Part shown: positions 1 through 9,537 of the stretch, in pieces | Layout of the letters: each line of letters begins with the position of its first letter | Numbering within the stretch: position 1 is the stretch's first letter | Source of the DNA: an uncultured cyanobacterium | Lineage (GTDB): Bacteria; Cyanobacteriota; Cyanobacteriia; PCC-6307; Cyanobiaceae | Direction: 5' to 3' | NCBI GenBank assembly: GCA_903858015.1 | Contig: CAIOGZ010000077.1 | Location: forward strand, 124,001 to 188,000 | DNA length: 64,000 nt | Program-made: the position numbers and the translations under genes | The notes under the pieces: model-generated | Databases searched by the model: none | Told to the model about the DNA's origin: nothing | Seen by the model: only the letters and a program-made list of their open reading frames with translations

Positions 1-365
1 TTGGCTGAACAGCCCTGCACCATCAACTGCCGTTCTAATTTCGCTAGTCGTTCCTGCAATTCCGCCTGGCGACGCGGTAGTCTTACGGTCGGGGCGATGT
101 CACGCAAGTGATGAAGAATTGCACCGCGAATATGGGGCCTAGCAAAGGCGGTGAACGGTGTACCCTGGTCGCTGTTGAATAGTTCGGCGGCGCGGATCAG
201 TCCCAGCAAGCCAACTTGCAGCAGATCGTCAAGGTTCTCTCGACTACAACGGCAGTAGTGCAAGGCAATCGGACGGACCAACTCGCGGTGGGCTTCCACC
301 AAGCGATTGCGCTGGACCAGGGCACAGCGGCGCCGCGTCCGGCGTGGGGGGAGGCTCTTGACCAT
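1..365 (-). CDS. Group 3 (SigF-like) RNA polymerase sigma factor, N-terminal part
   Basis: Partial gene running off the left edge; only the first 121 codons are visible (start ATG at 363-365). The visible part holds sigma-70 region 2: a core-binding helix with DDLLQVGLLGLIRAAE, then a promoter-melting segment with FTAFARPHIRGAILHHLRD and VRLPRR. The N-terminus is very short and has no region 1.1, which fits the alternative (group 3, SigF/SigB-like) sigma factors rather than the housekeeping RpoD. In cyanobacteria SigF-type factors direct pilus, stress and light-adaptation genes (family knowledge). Region 4, which reads the -35 box, lies outside the window, so the exact subgroup is an inference. 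Confidence 0.8.
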   Translation of the reverse strand, partial: MVKSLPPRRTRRRCALVQRNRLVEAHRELVRPIALHYCRCSRENLDDLLQVGLLGLIRAAELFNSDQGTPFTAFARPHIRGAILHHLRDIAPTVRLPRRQAELQERLAKLERQLMVQGCSA

Positions 366-463
366 GGGATTACAAGATGAATGAATCTGTAGATAAAACA
401 GGGCCCGTGCCGACTGGTCGGTTCCCCTGCTGAACGCCCCGGAAAGACCGCGACGCTTGGATT

Positions 464-482
464 GGGAGCGGGCGTTGCTCCC
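464..482. other. Short GC-rich inverted repeat
   Basis: GGGAGC and GCTCCC flank a 7-base loop in the 169-base gap between the sigma factor start and the stop of the Ap4A phosphorylase gene. No T-run follows on either strand, so it is not a convincing intrinsic terminator. It could cap the 3' end of the upstream minus-strand transcript or be a chance hairpin. The rest of this gap must also hold the sigma-factor promoter, which I cannot pick out. Confidence 0.25.
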
Positions 483-534
483 CTATCTAGAGACCCTGAA
501 ATTCAGCGCAGGCGCAACCGTGGAAGCACGGAAT

Positions 535-1398
535 TCAGCTCCAGGGGTCTGGCGATACGTTGGGCTGGCAGTTGGGTGGGGATGCAACGGAAGCCAACAG
601 GGCTAAGGGGCCATGCCGCTCCAGCCAGCCGCGATCGGAGCCCTCCGTACAGAGCAGATAGCCGGCAAAGCCAAGCCCGTTGACACTGAAACCGGCACCA
701 TGTTCGCGGCAACGCAATACGGTGAGAAACCAGTTGTCGTCGAAAATCAAGTTGTAGGCCTGGCGGGGCGGCAGCCCAGAGCCCGGCTTGCCGATTCCCA
801 GATCTTGGCAGTGGCTGGCGTAAAGGCCTTCCAGGTCTGTGCCATGCACGGGGTCGTGGCGGGGACTGAGTCGGTAGGACCAGGGCCAGCCGCCGACTTC
901 TCCGCGCAGCTGGGCCTCCAACTGGGGAGCTAAGGGGCAGCTGGCTTCCCCTTCTCGGCGCGGCAACAGCTGCAGGTGTCGGTGCGGTTGGCTGGCGCCA
1001 GCGGTGGCCCCACTGTTGAAGAACCACAGGCCGCCGGTATCGGCTGCCACGGCCGCCACCGTGCGCCAATCGGCAGGATCAAGCCAGCCGGTTTGGGGTT
1101 GCCATTGGCGGGTGATCACCAGCAGGTGGCAAAACTGGACCGGATACTTGTTGAGCAGCAGCACATGGCTATCTCCCAACAAGCCCACCTCCAGGGGCCG
1201 GTCCCAGGGGAGAAAGGGGTTGGGTTTGGGGCCCTCCGGGCGCAGATAGCGCGGTGGCCGGGCCAGGAGCTCCCTCACCGTGAACGGAGCCAGGCCCGGC
1301 TGCTCGAGCAGGCGTGTTTGAAGCGGCACCAAGGCATCCTCAGCCAGCGCCGTAGCTGAGACCTCGACGGCCCGCTGAAGCCAGCGCTCAGCTCGCAC
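535..1398 (-). CDS. ATP adenylyltransferase / Ap4A phosphorylase (APA2 type, HIT superfamily)
   Basis: Phosphorolytic cleavage of diadenosine tetraphosphate to ATP and ADP, a nucleotide-salvage and stress-nucleotide function in the cytosol. The catalytic histidine motif is GASQPHRHLQLLP (H-x-H-x-Q form), and the C-terminal half carries the AYNLIFDDNWFLTVLR region of the APA2/DUF4922 domain. I chose the GTG at 1396-1398, which overlaps the stop of the upstream SpoIID-like gene by 11 bases and gives 287 residues, close to the family length. A longer reading from an ATG at 1476 would add 26 residues inside the SpoIID gene and is unlikely. The overlap suggests coupled translation with spoIID. Confidence 0.85.
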   Translation of the reverse strand: MRAERWLQRAVEVSATALAEDALVPLQTRLLEQPGLAPFTVRELLARPPRYLRPEGPKPNPFLPWDRPLEVGLLGDSHVLLLNKYPVQFCHLLVITRQWQPQTGWLDPADWRTVAAVAADTGGLWFFNSGATAGASQPHRHLQLLPRREGEASCPLAPQLEAQLRGEVGGWPWSYRLSPRHDPVHGTDLEGLYASHCQDLGIGKPGSGLPPRQAYNLIFDDNWFLTVLRCREHGAGFSVNGLGFAGYLLCTEGSDRGWLERHGPLALLASVASPPNCQPNVSPDPWS

Positions 1399-2572
1399 CG
1401 GCCTGAAGGCGGGCCAGGGAGGCACCCTGGTAATAGCGGGCGAGGATTTCGTTGTAGCGAAGGCCCTGCTGGGCAAGTTCCTGGGCCCCGGTTTGACTCA
1501 TACTTGCGCCAAGATTTCCATGGGCTTCCTCTACGATTTGCTGCGTAGCAGCATAAAGACTCTCGACGATTCCACCTTGATAACTGAGAATCACTCCGCT
1601 AGTGCTGCTGGTCGCATCTCTGGTTGAGGCGGTGACGCTGGAAAGTCCTTCGTAATTTTGCCAACGGGTGGTGTCGCCGAGGTGCCAGTGGCTATCGGCG
1701 GGTCGGGCCATGTGGGCCAGGGCATAGGAACGGGCAGCCACGGCCTGGGCCCTGAGCGCCTCGCGGTTCCAACCGGTGGGCATCTCCCCTCCCACCACCG
1801 AACTGACGTAGCTTTCCAGCGGCAGATGGTTGATGACCTGCAGGCCATTGCTGCCGCGCAGGATCCGAAACCGCCCTTCGTACCGACGGCCGGCACTGAT
1901 CAGCTGGTGGGCGGCGCCGGTTTCCAGCCATAACTCCGATTCCTGGTCGAGGTAGGCGGCCGGATCCGGCGCCACGGCGGCCGATCCCTGGCTGAGGATG
2001 CGCCCGTTGCGGTCCTCTAGCCGCCAGGGACCCGTGGCCGCGAAATCAGGATGACGAGGCAACTTCAGCAGCGCCACCCGGATCTCCAAGCCCAGGCTGG
2101 GACCTGATTCGGGTTCCACCAGCCCGGCGCCGCCGGCGCCGCTGGCGGCGGCCCGATGGGCCCGCAGGCCGGAGGAAATCAGTGCGGATGCACCATCGGC
2201 GCTAGAGGCTGCTGAAGCAACTGGAGGCCCGCTAGGCGCTGGGTTGGCGCTGGTCCCGATCGTGGCAGCCCCTGGCTGCTGCTCTGGGGTGGGTGGCCTG
2301 GGGCTGGCAATCAGGCTGTCCAGCAGATCGGCATCGGCGGGCGATGTGGACGGACGCAGCAACGCCTGGGCGCCGAATCCGGCCCCAATCGCCAGGGCCG
2401 CTAACGGGACGCTGATCAGCAGGGGATGGCGCCAGATGGCGTGGAGGACGGCAAGCGGGTTGCTGCGCGCCAGGCGCTCCAATCGGCTGGCTCCGGCCGA
2501 AACGCTGCTGCGGTAGCCCCGAGTCGCTCGTTGGCGCAGCCGCCCGAGGCGATGGGTAAGGTTCCATCCCAT
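1388..2572 (-). CDS. SpoIID/LytB domain protein, membrane-anchored
   Basis: 394 residues from the ATG at 2570-2572. An N-terminal anchor (about residues 48-72, HPLLISVPLAALAIGAGFG) is followed by a Pro/Ala/Ser-rich linker and then the SpoIID domain (about 200-380), with LPLESYVSSVVGGEMP, LRAQAVAARSYAL and a conserved tail. In Bacillus SpoIID is a lytic transglycosylase acting on stem-peptide-free glycan during sporulation; LytB is an amidase enhancer. Cyanobacteria do not sporulate but widely carry this domain, presumably for peptidoglycan remodelling (inference). The first ~52 codons overlap the 3' end of the PhzF-like gene in another frame, so either this start or the end of that gene deserves caution. 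Confidence 0.8.
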   Translation of the reverse strand: MGWNLTHRLGRLRQRATRGYRSSVSAGASRLERLARSNPLAVLHAIWRHPLLISVPLAALAIGAGFGAQALLRPSTSPADADLLDSLIASPRPPTPEQQPGAATIGTSANPAPSGPPVASAASSADGASALISSGLRAHRAAASGAGGAGLVEPESGPSLGLEIRVALLKLPRHPDFAATGPWRLEDRNGRILSQGSAAVAPDPAAYLDQESELWLETGAAHQLISAGRRYEGRFRILRGSNGLQVINHLPLESYVSSVVGGEMPTGWNREALRAQAVAARSYALAHMARPADSHWHLGDTTRWQNYEGLSSVTASTRDATSSTSGVILSYQGGIVESLYAATQQIVEEAHGNLGASMSQTGAQELAQQGLRYNEILARYYQGASLARLQAGAS

Positions 2573-3462
2573 AGGAGATGTCCTGATCCAGACAGCCGGA
2601 TCATGCCGGATGAAGCGGCCTCGCAGACCATGCCCCCCGGCCGGTCGGAGCATTGCCAGCCCCGCACGAGCTTCCTCCCCAACCGCTCCTGCCACCAGCG
2701 AGCCACCAGGGCATGGGCCGATCCGGTGACGGGATCTTCCGGGATTCCCAGGCCAGGCGCAAAGAACCGCAGCTGATAATCCGCATCTTCGCCGCAAATC
2801 TGCGGCACACCCGGCACGGGTTGCAACGCCTGCATCAGCACCAGGCCCCGGCTCAGGGGGGCCTGCAGTCGGTCGGCCAGGCTGGCCATCGCAGCCAGCG
2901 GGGCTGCCGGCGGCAGCAGAACCACCCCGTAGCCGAGTTCCGAGCCCCAGCAGGCTTCCGGGAGGCAGCCAAGCCGCTCCTGTAACAGGCTGGCCAAGTC
3001 CGGGGGCAAGGTTGCTGGGACCAGATCCGCCGCAGGCAGGACCAACGTGCCCCACCATGGCTGCTCCGCATCCCGACCAACCAGCAGCGGACCGCTGCGG
3101 GTATGCAGAGAGGCGGTCCCGCCAGGCTCAAGCATCCCCCAATGGCCCAGCGCCAGCAGGGCGGCGAGGGTGGCATGGCCGCAGAGCGGCACTTCGCAGC
3201 TGGGGGTGAACCAGCGCAGCATCCACTGCCCATCGAGCTGCAGCAGGAAGGCCGTTTCCGACTGGCGCAGGCTGGTGGCCAGGGCCTGCATCCAGGCGTC
3301 GGGGGCCGGCCCCTCCAGGGCAACCACCGCGGCGCCATTGCCCGTGAAGGGGCCGCTGCTGAAGGCTTCGATCAACACCGCTCGCAGCAGCCCAGGCCGG
3401 TGGCTGGCTGGCGGCTGGGGCTGATCTGAACTGGATCGCTGGGGATCGGAACGGCTCAGCAT
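2416..3462 (-). CDS. PhzF-family epimerase/isomerase-like protein
   Basis: 348 residues from the ATG at 3460-3462. It follows gpsA with a 7-base overlap. PhzF-fold proteins have two similar hot-dog-like halves with the active site between them. Visible landmarks are the N-terminal FTGNGAAVV, the SETAFLL motif (catalytic-type Glu), CGHATLAALLALG and, in the second half, RFFAPGLGIPEDPVTGSAHALVARWW. All are diagnostic for the family, although substrates outside phenazine synthesis are mostly unknown. The family domain ends near residue 300 (HLLWDGTLP). The last ~45 residues are an unusual tail lying over the start of the SpoIID-like gene. Confidence 0.8.
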   Translation of the reverse strand: MLSRSDPQRSSSDQPQPPASHRPGLLRAVLIEAFSSGPFTGNGAAVVALEGPAPDAWMQALATSLRQSETAFLLQLDGQWMLRWFTPSCEVPLCGHATLAALLALGHWGMLEPGGTASLHTRSGPLLVGRDAEQPWWGTLVLPAADLVPATLPPDLASLLQERLGCLPEACWGSELGYGVVLLPPAAPLAAMASLADRLQAPLSRGLVLMQALQPVPGVPQICGEDADYQLRFFAPGLGIPEDPVTGSAHALVARWWQERLGRKLVRGWQCSDRPGGMVCEAASSGMIRLSGSGHLLWDGTLPIASGGCANERLGATAAAFRPEPADWSAWRAATRLPSSTPSGAIPC

Positions 3463-4385
3463 TGCTGTTCGGCAATTTCTGGCCTCAGATCCCGCTCCAT
3501 CAGCGCCCGCACCGCTCCTGGGGCATCGATCTCCCCATCCAGTAGCGACACCACCTGTTCGCAGATCGGCAGGCGCCAGCCCTGGCGCCTGGCCAGCACC
3601 AAGCTGGCGCGGGCCGTCCGTGGACCCTCCACGGTGGCTCCGATCCGCTCCAATGCCTGCTCCTCGTTGAGGCCTGAGGCCAGCAAGGCGCCGCAACGCT
3701 GGTTGCGACTGAGGCTGCTGGTGGCGGTGGCGAGCAGGTCACCGAGACCGGCGAGGCCGTAGAGGGTGGCTGGTTGGCCCCCGAGCGCCTCCAGCACGAC
3801 CCCGATCTCCGCTAAACCACGGGTGAGGAGCGAGGCCCTGGCATTGGCGCCGAGCCCAAGACCATCGCTAATCCCGGCCGCCAGGGCCATCACGTTCTTC
3901 AGGGCACCGGCGGCCTCGGTGCCAATCGGATCAACATTGGTGTACAAGCGCAGGTTGGTGGTGCGTAGTTCCCTTTGCAGCAGGCTGGCCAGTTGGCCAT
4001 CGTGGCTAGCGATGACGCTGGCGGCCGGGAGGCCCCGGTTGAGCTCCTCGGCCAGGTTTGGGCCACTCAGCACCGCCAGCGGTGCCTGGGGAAGGTGCTG
4101 ACGCCACAGCTGGCTTGCGGTGCAGAGGCCTTCGAGGTCGATGCCCTTGCTGCAGCTCAGCAGGGGCAGGGCGCTGGGCCAGTGGTCTTGCAGAAGCTTG
4201 GCCAACGACTGCACCGCCACCATCGACACCGCCACCACGACGAGATCGCTATCGACGAGCAGCGGCAGGGGAGTGCCACCATCGCGGCGCGACCAACTGC
4301 GGACCTGGTGACCCTGGGCGCTCCAGAGCTGCTCCAACGTGCCCCCCCAGGCACCGCGACCGAGCAGAGTGAGACGCAGACCCAT
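3456..4385 (-). CDS. gpsA: Glycerol-3-phosphate dehydrogenase [NAD(P)+]
   Basis: Reduces dihydroxyacetone phosphate to sn-glycerol-3-phosphate, the backbone for membrane lipids. 309 residues from the ATG at 4383-4385, which puts the dinucleotide-binding loop LLGRGAWGGTL at residues 6-16 as expected. A longer reading from 4457 adds 24 residues before the Rossmann start and is unlikely. Other landmarks are LSGPNLAEE, the catalytic lysine in AAGALKNVMALAAGI, and AGLGDLLATATS. It is slightly shorter than the usual ~330. Followed on the same strand by the PhzF-like gene (7-base overlap). Confidence 0.93.
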   Translation of the reverse strand: MGLRLTLLGRGAWGGTLEQLWSAQGHQVRSWSRRDGGTPLPLLVDSDLVVVAVSMVAVQSLAKLLQDHWPSALPLLSCSKGIDLEGLCTASQLWRQHLPQAPLAVLSGPNLAEELNRGLPAASVIASHDGQLASLLQRELRTTNLRLYTNVDPIGTEAAGALKNVMALAAGISDGLGLGANARASLLTRGLAEIGVVLEALGGQPATLYGLAGLGDLLATATSSLSRNQRCGALLASGLNEEQALERIGATVEGPRTARASLVLARRQGWRLPICEQVVSLLDGEIDAPGAVRALMERDLRPEIAEQQC

Positions 4386-4482
4386 GGACTCTCCGGTGGC
4401 CGCAGCGCCTGGGCGCGGCATCGGCTTGGCGCTGCCCATCATGCGCCATCCCCGCACCCTGGGCGCGATCGTTCTCCCGCAC

Positions 4483-4896
4483 TCAGGCCAGGGAATGCTG
4501 CTTGAGCAGCTCCAGCGGAATCACCTCCAAGGTGCTGCTCTCGCAGGCTTCGAGGCGTACCGGCGGTGCCATCCCGTCCTCGTAGGCCTCCAACCAACGC
4601 CGGGCACACACACACCAGGCATCCCCCGGCTTCAGCCCTGGAAAGCCGTAGGCCGGGGCCGGCGTGCTGAGGTCGTTGCCTTGGGCCCGGGTGTAAGCCA
4701 AAAAGGCTTCGCTGACCACGCAACAAACCGTGTGGCGGCCAAGATCGGCCGGATCGGTTCGGCAATTGCCATCGCGGAACCAGCCCGTGGAGGGCTGACA
4801 GCCGCAGACCAGCAACGGTTCACCGAGCACGTTGAGGCTGGACCCAGGGGGCGGCAGCTTGGCTGGGGGGCTCGGATCGAGGGGGGGTGGGGACAT
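4483..4896 (-). CDS. DUF2237 family protein
   Basis: 137 residues from the ATG at 4894-4896. The family pattern is clear: NVLGEPLLVCGCQPSTGWFRDG, then DLGRHTVCCVVSEAFL, GNDLSTPAPAYGFPGLKPGDAWCVCARRW and APPVRLEA. Function is unknown. The conserved cysteines and Asp/His suggest a metal- or cofactor-binding fold, but that is inference. A longer start at 5007 would add 37 residues rich in Pro and Ser with no conservation that I recognise, and would leave only 26 bases to the divergent gene at 5034. Confidence 0.8.
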   Translation of the reverse strand: MSPPPLDPSPPAKLPPPGSSLNVLGEPLLVCGCQPSTGWFRDGNCRTDPADLGRHTVCCVVSEAFLAYTRAQGNDLSTPAPAYGFPGLKPGDAWCVCARRWLEAYEDGMAPPVRLEACESSTLEVIPLELLKQHSLA

Positions 4897-5033
4897 GCCA
4901 GCAGGGGGTGACTCCGGTGCAGGAGTCTGGATGGGAGAAGCACCAAAAGCTGACGGATGGTTGACGGATTCCGGGGGGTAGGCGTTAAAGGTCTTGGGAT
5001 GGACCATTCCACCCTCCGCACAACCGCCACTTC

Positions 5034-5261
5034 ATGAGCTGGGATTTCACCGAGGATGCGGCCTTCATGGCCCTCTGCGACGCCTACAAGGAGAGCGGTG
5101 AAGCCTCCGCCATGGAGTTCCTCGCCCATGGCGAAGGGGCTTTCCATTTCCAGGAACTGTCCCAAAACGCTGCCGGGGAAGGGATTGACCTCAGCGATTC
5201 CAGTGATCTGGAAGAATTTCAGCAGGAGGTGATCGACAGCCTGGAGGACCTTTGCAACTGA
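5034..5261 (+). CDS. Small acidic conserved cyanobacterial protein
   Basis: 75 residues, strongly acidic: many Glu and Asp, and a C-terminal run rich in D/E/S (IDLSDSSDLEEFQQEVIDSLEDLCN). No signal peptide or membrane segment. The start MSWDFTEDAAF is unambiguous because no other in-frame start lies upstream in the short divergent gap. I do not recognise a function. Codon use matches the neighbours, which supports a real gene. It is convergent with the hypothetical gene at 5414-5686. Confidence 0.6.
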   Translation: MSWDFTEDAAFMALCDAYKESGEASAMEFLAHGEGAFHFQELSQNAAGEGIDLSDSSDLEEFQQEVIDSLEDLCN

Positions 5262-5372
5262 GGCCACCGCTGGCGCTCAGCGCAACACCGGTCTGGGACG
5301 CCTGGGGCAGACCCTGGCGCCCTGGGCCACCGCACTGCTGCGGCAGCCCGTCCACAGCCCCGCAACCCAGCG

Positions 5373-5392
5373 CTAGGGCGGCTCAGCCCTAG
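5373..5392. terminator. Possible bidirectional terminator hairpin
   Basis: CTAGGGC and GCCCTAG form a perfect 7-bp stem with a 6-base loop, in the 150-base gap between two convergent genes (stops near 5261 and 5414). No T-run follows on either strand, so it is a weak candidate for an intrinsic terminator. The rest of this gap shows nothing else I can name. Confidence 0.35.
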
Positions 5393-5413
5393 GAGGCTCC
5401 GCATTCGCAGCCC

Positions 5414-5686
5414 TCAGCCGTAGAAGAACGCCACTTCCTTGGCCTTGAGACCCTCCCAGCCAGCGGCCTGCAGCCGCGCGTCCAGGGTGGCCTGGTCAAA
5501 ATGCTTGGAGCCGGTCTTGACGATCCGGTTGCGCATCGATTTCTTGACGCCGCTACGGGCCCGTTGGCTTTCGAGCTCCATCACTTCGTTGTAGAGGCCG
5601 AGCATCTCGAGCGGGATGGGGGTGCCGTCAAGGTCGAGACCTGCGGCGATGGCGTCATCGACACCACCGGGACCAGCAATCGCCAT
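5414..5686 (-). CDS. Conserved hypothetical protein (small, basic C-terminal half)
   Basis: 90 residues from the ATG at 5684-5686 (MAIAGPGG...). A longer reading from 5764 is possible but starts in a stretch that looks like leader sequence. The C-terminal half has the pattern SGVKKSMRNRIVKTGSKHFD then WEGLKAKEVAFFYG, basic and helical, with no membrane segment or known domain. It sits 101 bases downstream of metH on the same strand and may be co-transcribed. Function unknown. Confidence 0.6.
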   Translation of the reverse strand: MAIAGPGGVDDAIAAGLDLDGTPIPLEMLGLYNEVMELESQRARSGVKKSMRNRIVKTGSKHFDQATLDARLQAAGWEGLKAKEVAFFYG

Positions 5687-5787
5687 GGCAAGGCAGGCAA
5701 GGGAACCTCGAGCCTGCCATGGAGCCAGCCGGATGGGCTGCCCCAGGTCGCTAGGCACAACCAAGCCAAGGCCCAGCAGGGCGTGGC

Positions 5788-8700
5788 TTAAGCACTGAAA
5801 TAGCGGGCCCTGCTGTGGAGGGCCACCAGGGCCGTGGTGCTTTGCTCCGGTTCGAGCTGGTCGCTTTCATCCATCGTCAATCCGATCGCTTCGGCTCCTA
5901 GCCAGGCCAGTTGTTGGCGGGAGTCGGCGACGTTGGGGCAGGCCGGATAGCCAAACGAATAGCGACTACCGCGGTAGCGCTGGGCCAGCAGATCCCGCAG
6001 TGGCATGGCCGTGGGATCGGGGAAGCCAAGCTCGCGCCGAATGCGGGCGTGGGTCCACTCCGCCAGGGCCTCGGCCATCTGCACCGCAAGGCCGTGGAAA
6101 TAGAGGTAATCGCTATAGCGATCGGCAGCAAAAAGCTTTTGGGCATAGATTGTTGCCTGCTCGCCCATGGTGACGGCCTGCATCGGGATTGCATCGGCGG
6201 CATGCAGGGCGCCATCGGGGCCGGGCTGCAGGTCCCGGTAGAAATCAGCAACGCAATAGCGATTGCCTGCGCGCTGGCGGGGTAGGTCGAAGCGGCCCAA
6301 GGGGGTGCTGGCTTCCCCCGGTGCCGCCCCGGGAGCCATCCCGGTGGGGTCGAAGACCACGACCGCATTACCCTCACGGCCGCAGGGGAAGTAGCCGTAG
6401 GCCACCCGGGGGGTGAGCAGCTTTTCCTCAAGGCAACGCTCAATCCAGTGGGCTAAAACTGGCTCCGCCTTCGCCGTTAGCATGGCCTCATAGTCTTCGC
6501 GACTCTGTTGCTGGGCCTTGCGCAACTGCCACTGGCCGGCAAACAGTGCATTGCGATCGAGGTAGCTAAACACCTCCTGCAGGTCGATATCGGTTTCGCT
6601 GAGCAGCTGGGCTCCCCAGAAGGGGGGGTTGAGGGGTGCTTCTTCAGCCACGCTTTCGGATCGCCCTGCGGGGTCGTCGATGGGCCCAGCAACGGCGCCG
6701 AGCTCGCTGGCGATGGCGGGGGGTAATGGGCCGCTCGGATTGGCACCGGCCTCTAAGCTGGCGCTGGGCGCTGCTTCGCTGCCGGATTCCAGCGCTTCGG
6801 CGCGCTCAGCGGCCTCCAGGCCCAGACCGGGCGGTGGGCCATCCAGAAAGCCCTGCAGATCATCCCAGCGGCCGGCGGCCTTGGCCTCGACCAGGGCATC
6901 CATGAACCGCAAGTCGGCGAAGGCATCTCGGCCGTAGATCACCTGGCCGCGATAGACGGCGCGGCAATCGCCATGGACGAAACGCGGCGTGAGGGCAGCA
7001 CCGCCAAGGATGACTGGCACGCTGATGCCAACATCATTAAAGGTCTGGAGATTATCCTTCATGAACGCGGTGGATTTCACCAACAATCCGCTCATGGCGA
7101 TGCAATCGGCCCGATGCTTTTGCTGGGCCTCTACAATCGCGTCGACATTCTGCTTGATGCCCAGGTTGACAACCTCATAGCCATTGTTCGTCAGGATGAT
7201 ATCGACAAGATTTTTGCCAATGTCGTGAACATCACCCTTGACGGTTGCAATCAGAAATTTTGCCTTACTGTTACTGGTTGGATTACCATCGGCATCTTCC
7301 TGCTTTTCCATGTGGGGCTCGAGAAAGGCAACGGCGGCCTTCATCGTTTCAGCGCTCTGCAGCACAAACGGTAGTTGCATCTGGCCGGAACCAAACAACT
7401 CGCCCACCACCTTCATGCCATCCAGCAAAAAAGTATTGATGATCTGCAAGGGCGGATAGGAGCTCAGGCCTTCGCCCAGGGCTGTTTCTAGTCCAATCCT
7501 TTCGCCATCGATGATGTGTTGCTTGAGCCGCTCCTCGACGGGAAGATCGGCAAGGGAAGGACCAGAGGCCCGCGCCTCCTTGGCGGAGACGCCCTCGAAC
7601 AGGGTGGTGAGAACGGTGAGCGGGTCGTAACTGCAGATGCCGTTGTCGAAGCGGCGGCGGTCGTTGATCAGATCTCGGCAGACTTGCTGATGCTCTTCGC
7701 TGATCTTGGCCATCGGCAGAATCTTGGCCGGGCTTACGATCGCCGCATCCATGCCCGCTTCGCAGCAATCGTGCAGAAAGACCGAGTTCAGCACGATCCG
7801 CGCCGCTGGCGATAGCCCGAAACTGACGTTGCTCACCCCCAAAACCACATGCACCCCTGGTAGCTGGCTCCTGATCTGACGGATTGCGGCCAGGGTGGCA
7901 GCGGCATTGAAGCGATCCTCCTCAATGCCCGTGGAGATGGGTAGGGCTAAAGGATCATAGAAAATCTCTTGGGCAGGGATGCCGAATTCAAGGGCATCGC
8001 GATAGGCCCTTTGCGCAATTGCGAACTTTCGCTCGGCGGTGCGGGCCATACCCTCCTCGTCGATGGTGCCTACCACCACAGCAGCGCCGTAATTACGAGC
8101 CAGTTCAAGCACCTTGAAGAAGCGTTCGTCGCCGTCCTCGTAGTTGGTGGAATTGAGGATGCACTTGCCGCCGGCAACTTTTAGACCAGCCTCCATCTTC
8201 TGCCACTCGGTAGAATCGAGCATCAACGGCAGATTTACATTGGTGACCAATCGGCTCACCAATTCGCGCATGTCCCGTTCGCCATCGCGGCCTACATAGT
8301 CCACATTCACATCAAGGACATGGGCATTCTCCTTCAGTTGCCCCCTGCCCACCGCCACCAGTCCATCCCAATCCTCCTCGGCCAAAAGCTCCCGCACCTT
8401 CTTCGAACCGCTGGCGTTCAGCCGCTCGCCAATGATCAAAAAAGAGTTTTCCTGATGGTAGGGAGTTACACCGTACAGTGAGGCTGCTGCAGGTTCATAG
8501 CCAAGGGCTTGGCCCGATTCCGCTCCCCCAACCCTGCCACGATCACTGGGTCGCACCGATCGCGCAGCCGGCTGCAGATCGGCGGCCAGCTCGGCCAGCG
8601 CCTGGATATGGGCCGGAGTGGTGCCGCAGCAGCCGCCGATCACCTGCACACCCAGATCCTCCACGAAGTGCATCATCTGCATGCGCATTTCGGTGGGCGT

Positions 8701-9537
8701 CAGCCGGTAGTGGGCGACGCCGCCGATGTTTTCTGGCAGGCCGGCATTAGGAATGCAGCTCACCACGAACGGACTATGGGCACTGAGATAGCGCACATGC
8801 TCCTTCATCTGTTCGGGCCCAGTCGCACAGTTAAGGCCGAGGACATCCACCGGGAAAGGTTCAAGAATCGCCACCACCGCGGCAATATCAGAACCCACCA
8901 ACATCGTGCCGGTGGTTTCCATCGTGACCGAAACCATCAACGGCCGCCTTTGACCGCTGGAGCTGAAAGCCTCTTCAATCCCCTGGAGGGCGGCCTTGAT
9001 CTGGAGCACGTCCTGGCAAGTTTCAACAATGAACAGATCCACATCCCCCGCCAGCAAGCCCTCGGCTTGCTCGCGAAAGGAGGCCTTCATGGTGTCGAAA
9101 TCAATATGACCAAGGGTCGGCAGCTTGGTGGTGGGTCCAATCGATCCAGCCACGAAACGAGGTTTGGCTGGCGTGCTGTAGAGATCGGCCATCTCCCGGG
9201 CGAGTTCAGCGGCCCGTTTGTTAAGGGCGAAGGCCTGGGCTTCCAACCCGTATTCGGCCAGCACGATCGAAGCGGCCCCGAAGGTATCGGTTTCGATCAC
9301 GTCGGCACCCACCTCCAGGAACTGGCGGTGCACCGCCTGCACGGCATCGGGACGGGTGATCACCAGGTTTTCGTTACAACCCTCCAGGGCAGCGCCACCG
9401 AAATCCTCGGCGCTGAGGTCCATCTGTTGAAGGGAAGTACCGGTGGCCCCATCGAAGACCAACACGGGCCGCGACGGGTCGTGGAGTCGCTCGAGGAATC
9501 CGATGCGGCGGGTGGTGGTAGGGGTAGCGGCAACCAT
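5788..9537 (-). CDS. metH: Cobalamin-dependent methionine synthase
   Basis: Transfers the methyl group of 5-methyltetrahydrofolate to homocysteine through methylcobalamin. All four modules are present in 1249 residues. The homocysteine-binding barrel (about 1-325) has zinc cysteines in GLNCATGP and IGGCCGTTP. The pterin-binding domain (about 365-620) has [12 protein letters not shown] and LMLDSTEWQ. The B12 domain (about 660-890) has the cobalt-ligating DVHDIGKN. The activation domain (about 985-1240) has the AdoMet motif [11 protein letters not shown]. Between the last two lies an extra Ala/Pro/Glu-rich linker of ~60 residues. Start ATG 9535-9537 overlaps the ilvE stop by one base (TGATG), so the two are translationally coupled. 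cobN, needed for de novo B12, is divergent just beyond ilvE. Confidence 0.97.
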   Translation of the reverse strand: MVAATPTTTRRIGFLERLHDPSRPVLVFDGATGTSLQQMDLSAEDFGGAALEGCNENLVITRPDAVQAVHRQFLEVGADVIETDTFGAASIVLAEYGLEAQAFALNKRAAELAREMADLYSTPAKPRFVAGSIGPTTKLPTLGHIDFDTMKASFREQAEGLLAGDVDLFIVETCQDVLQIKAALQGIEEAFSSSGQRRPLMVSVTMETTGTMLVGSDIAAVVAILEPFPVDVLGLNCATGPEQMKEHVRYLSAHSPFVVSCIPNAGLPENIGGVAHYRLTPTEMRMQMMHFVEDLGVQVIGGCCGTTPAHIQALAELAADLQPAARSVRPSDRGRVGGAESGQALGYEPAAASLYGVTPYHQENSFLIIGERLNASGSKKVRELLAEEDWDGLVAVGRGQLKENAHVLDVNVDYVGRDGERDMRELVSRLVTNVNLPLMLDSTEWQKMEAGLKVAGGKCILNSTNYEDGDERFFKVLELARNYGAAVVVGTIDEEGMARTAERKFAIAQRAYRDALEFGIPAQEIFYDPLALPISTGIEEDRFNAAATLAAIRQIRSQLPGVHVVLGVSNVSFGLSPAARIVLNSVFLHDCCEAGMDAAIVSPAKILPMAKISEEHQQVCRDLINDRRRFDNGICSYDPLTVLTTLFEGVSAKEARASGPSLADLPVEERLKQHIIDGERIGLETALGEGLSSYPPLQIINTFLLDGMKVVGELFGSGQMQLPFVLQSAETMKAAVAFLEPHMEKQEDADGNPTSNSKAKFLIATVKGDVHDIGKNLVDIILTNNGYEVVNLGIKQNVDAIVEAQQKHRADCIAMSGLLVKSTAFMKDNLQTFNDVGISVPVILGGAALTPRFVHGDCRAVYRGQVIYGRDAFADLRFMDALVEAKAAGRWDDLQGFLDGPPPGLGLEAAERAEALESGSEAAPSASLEAGANPSGPLPPAIASELGAVAGPIDDPAGRSESVAEEAPLNPPFWGAQLLSETDIDLQEVFSYLDRNALFAGQWQLRKAQQQSREDYEAMLTAKAEPVLAHWIERCLEEKLLTPRVAYGYFPCGREGNAVVVFDPTGMAPGAAPGEASTPLGRFDLPRQRAGNRYCVADFYRDLQPGPDGALHAADAIPMQAVTMGEQATIYAQKLFAADRYSDYLYFHGLAVQMAEALAEWTHARIRRELGFPDPTAMPLRDLLAQRYRGSRYSFGYPACPNVADSRQQLAWLGAEAIGLTMDESDQLEPEQSTTALVALHSRARYFSA

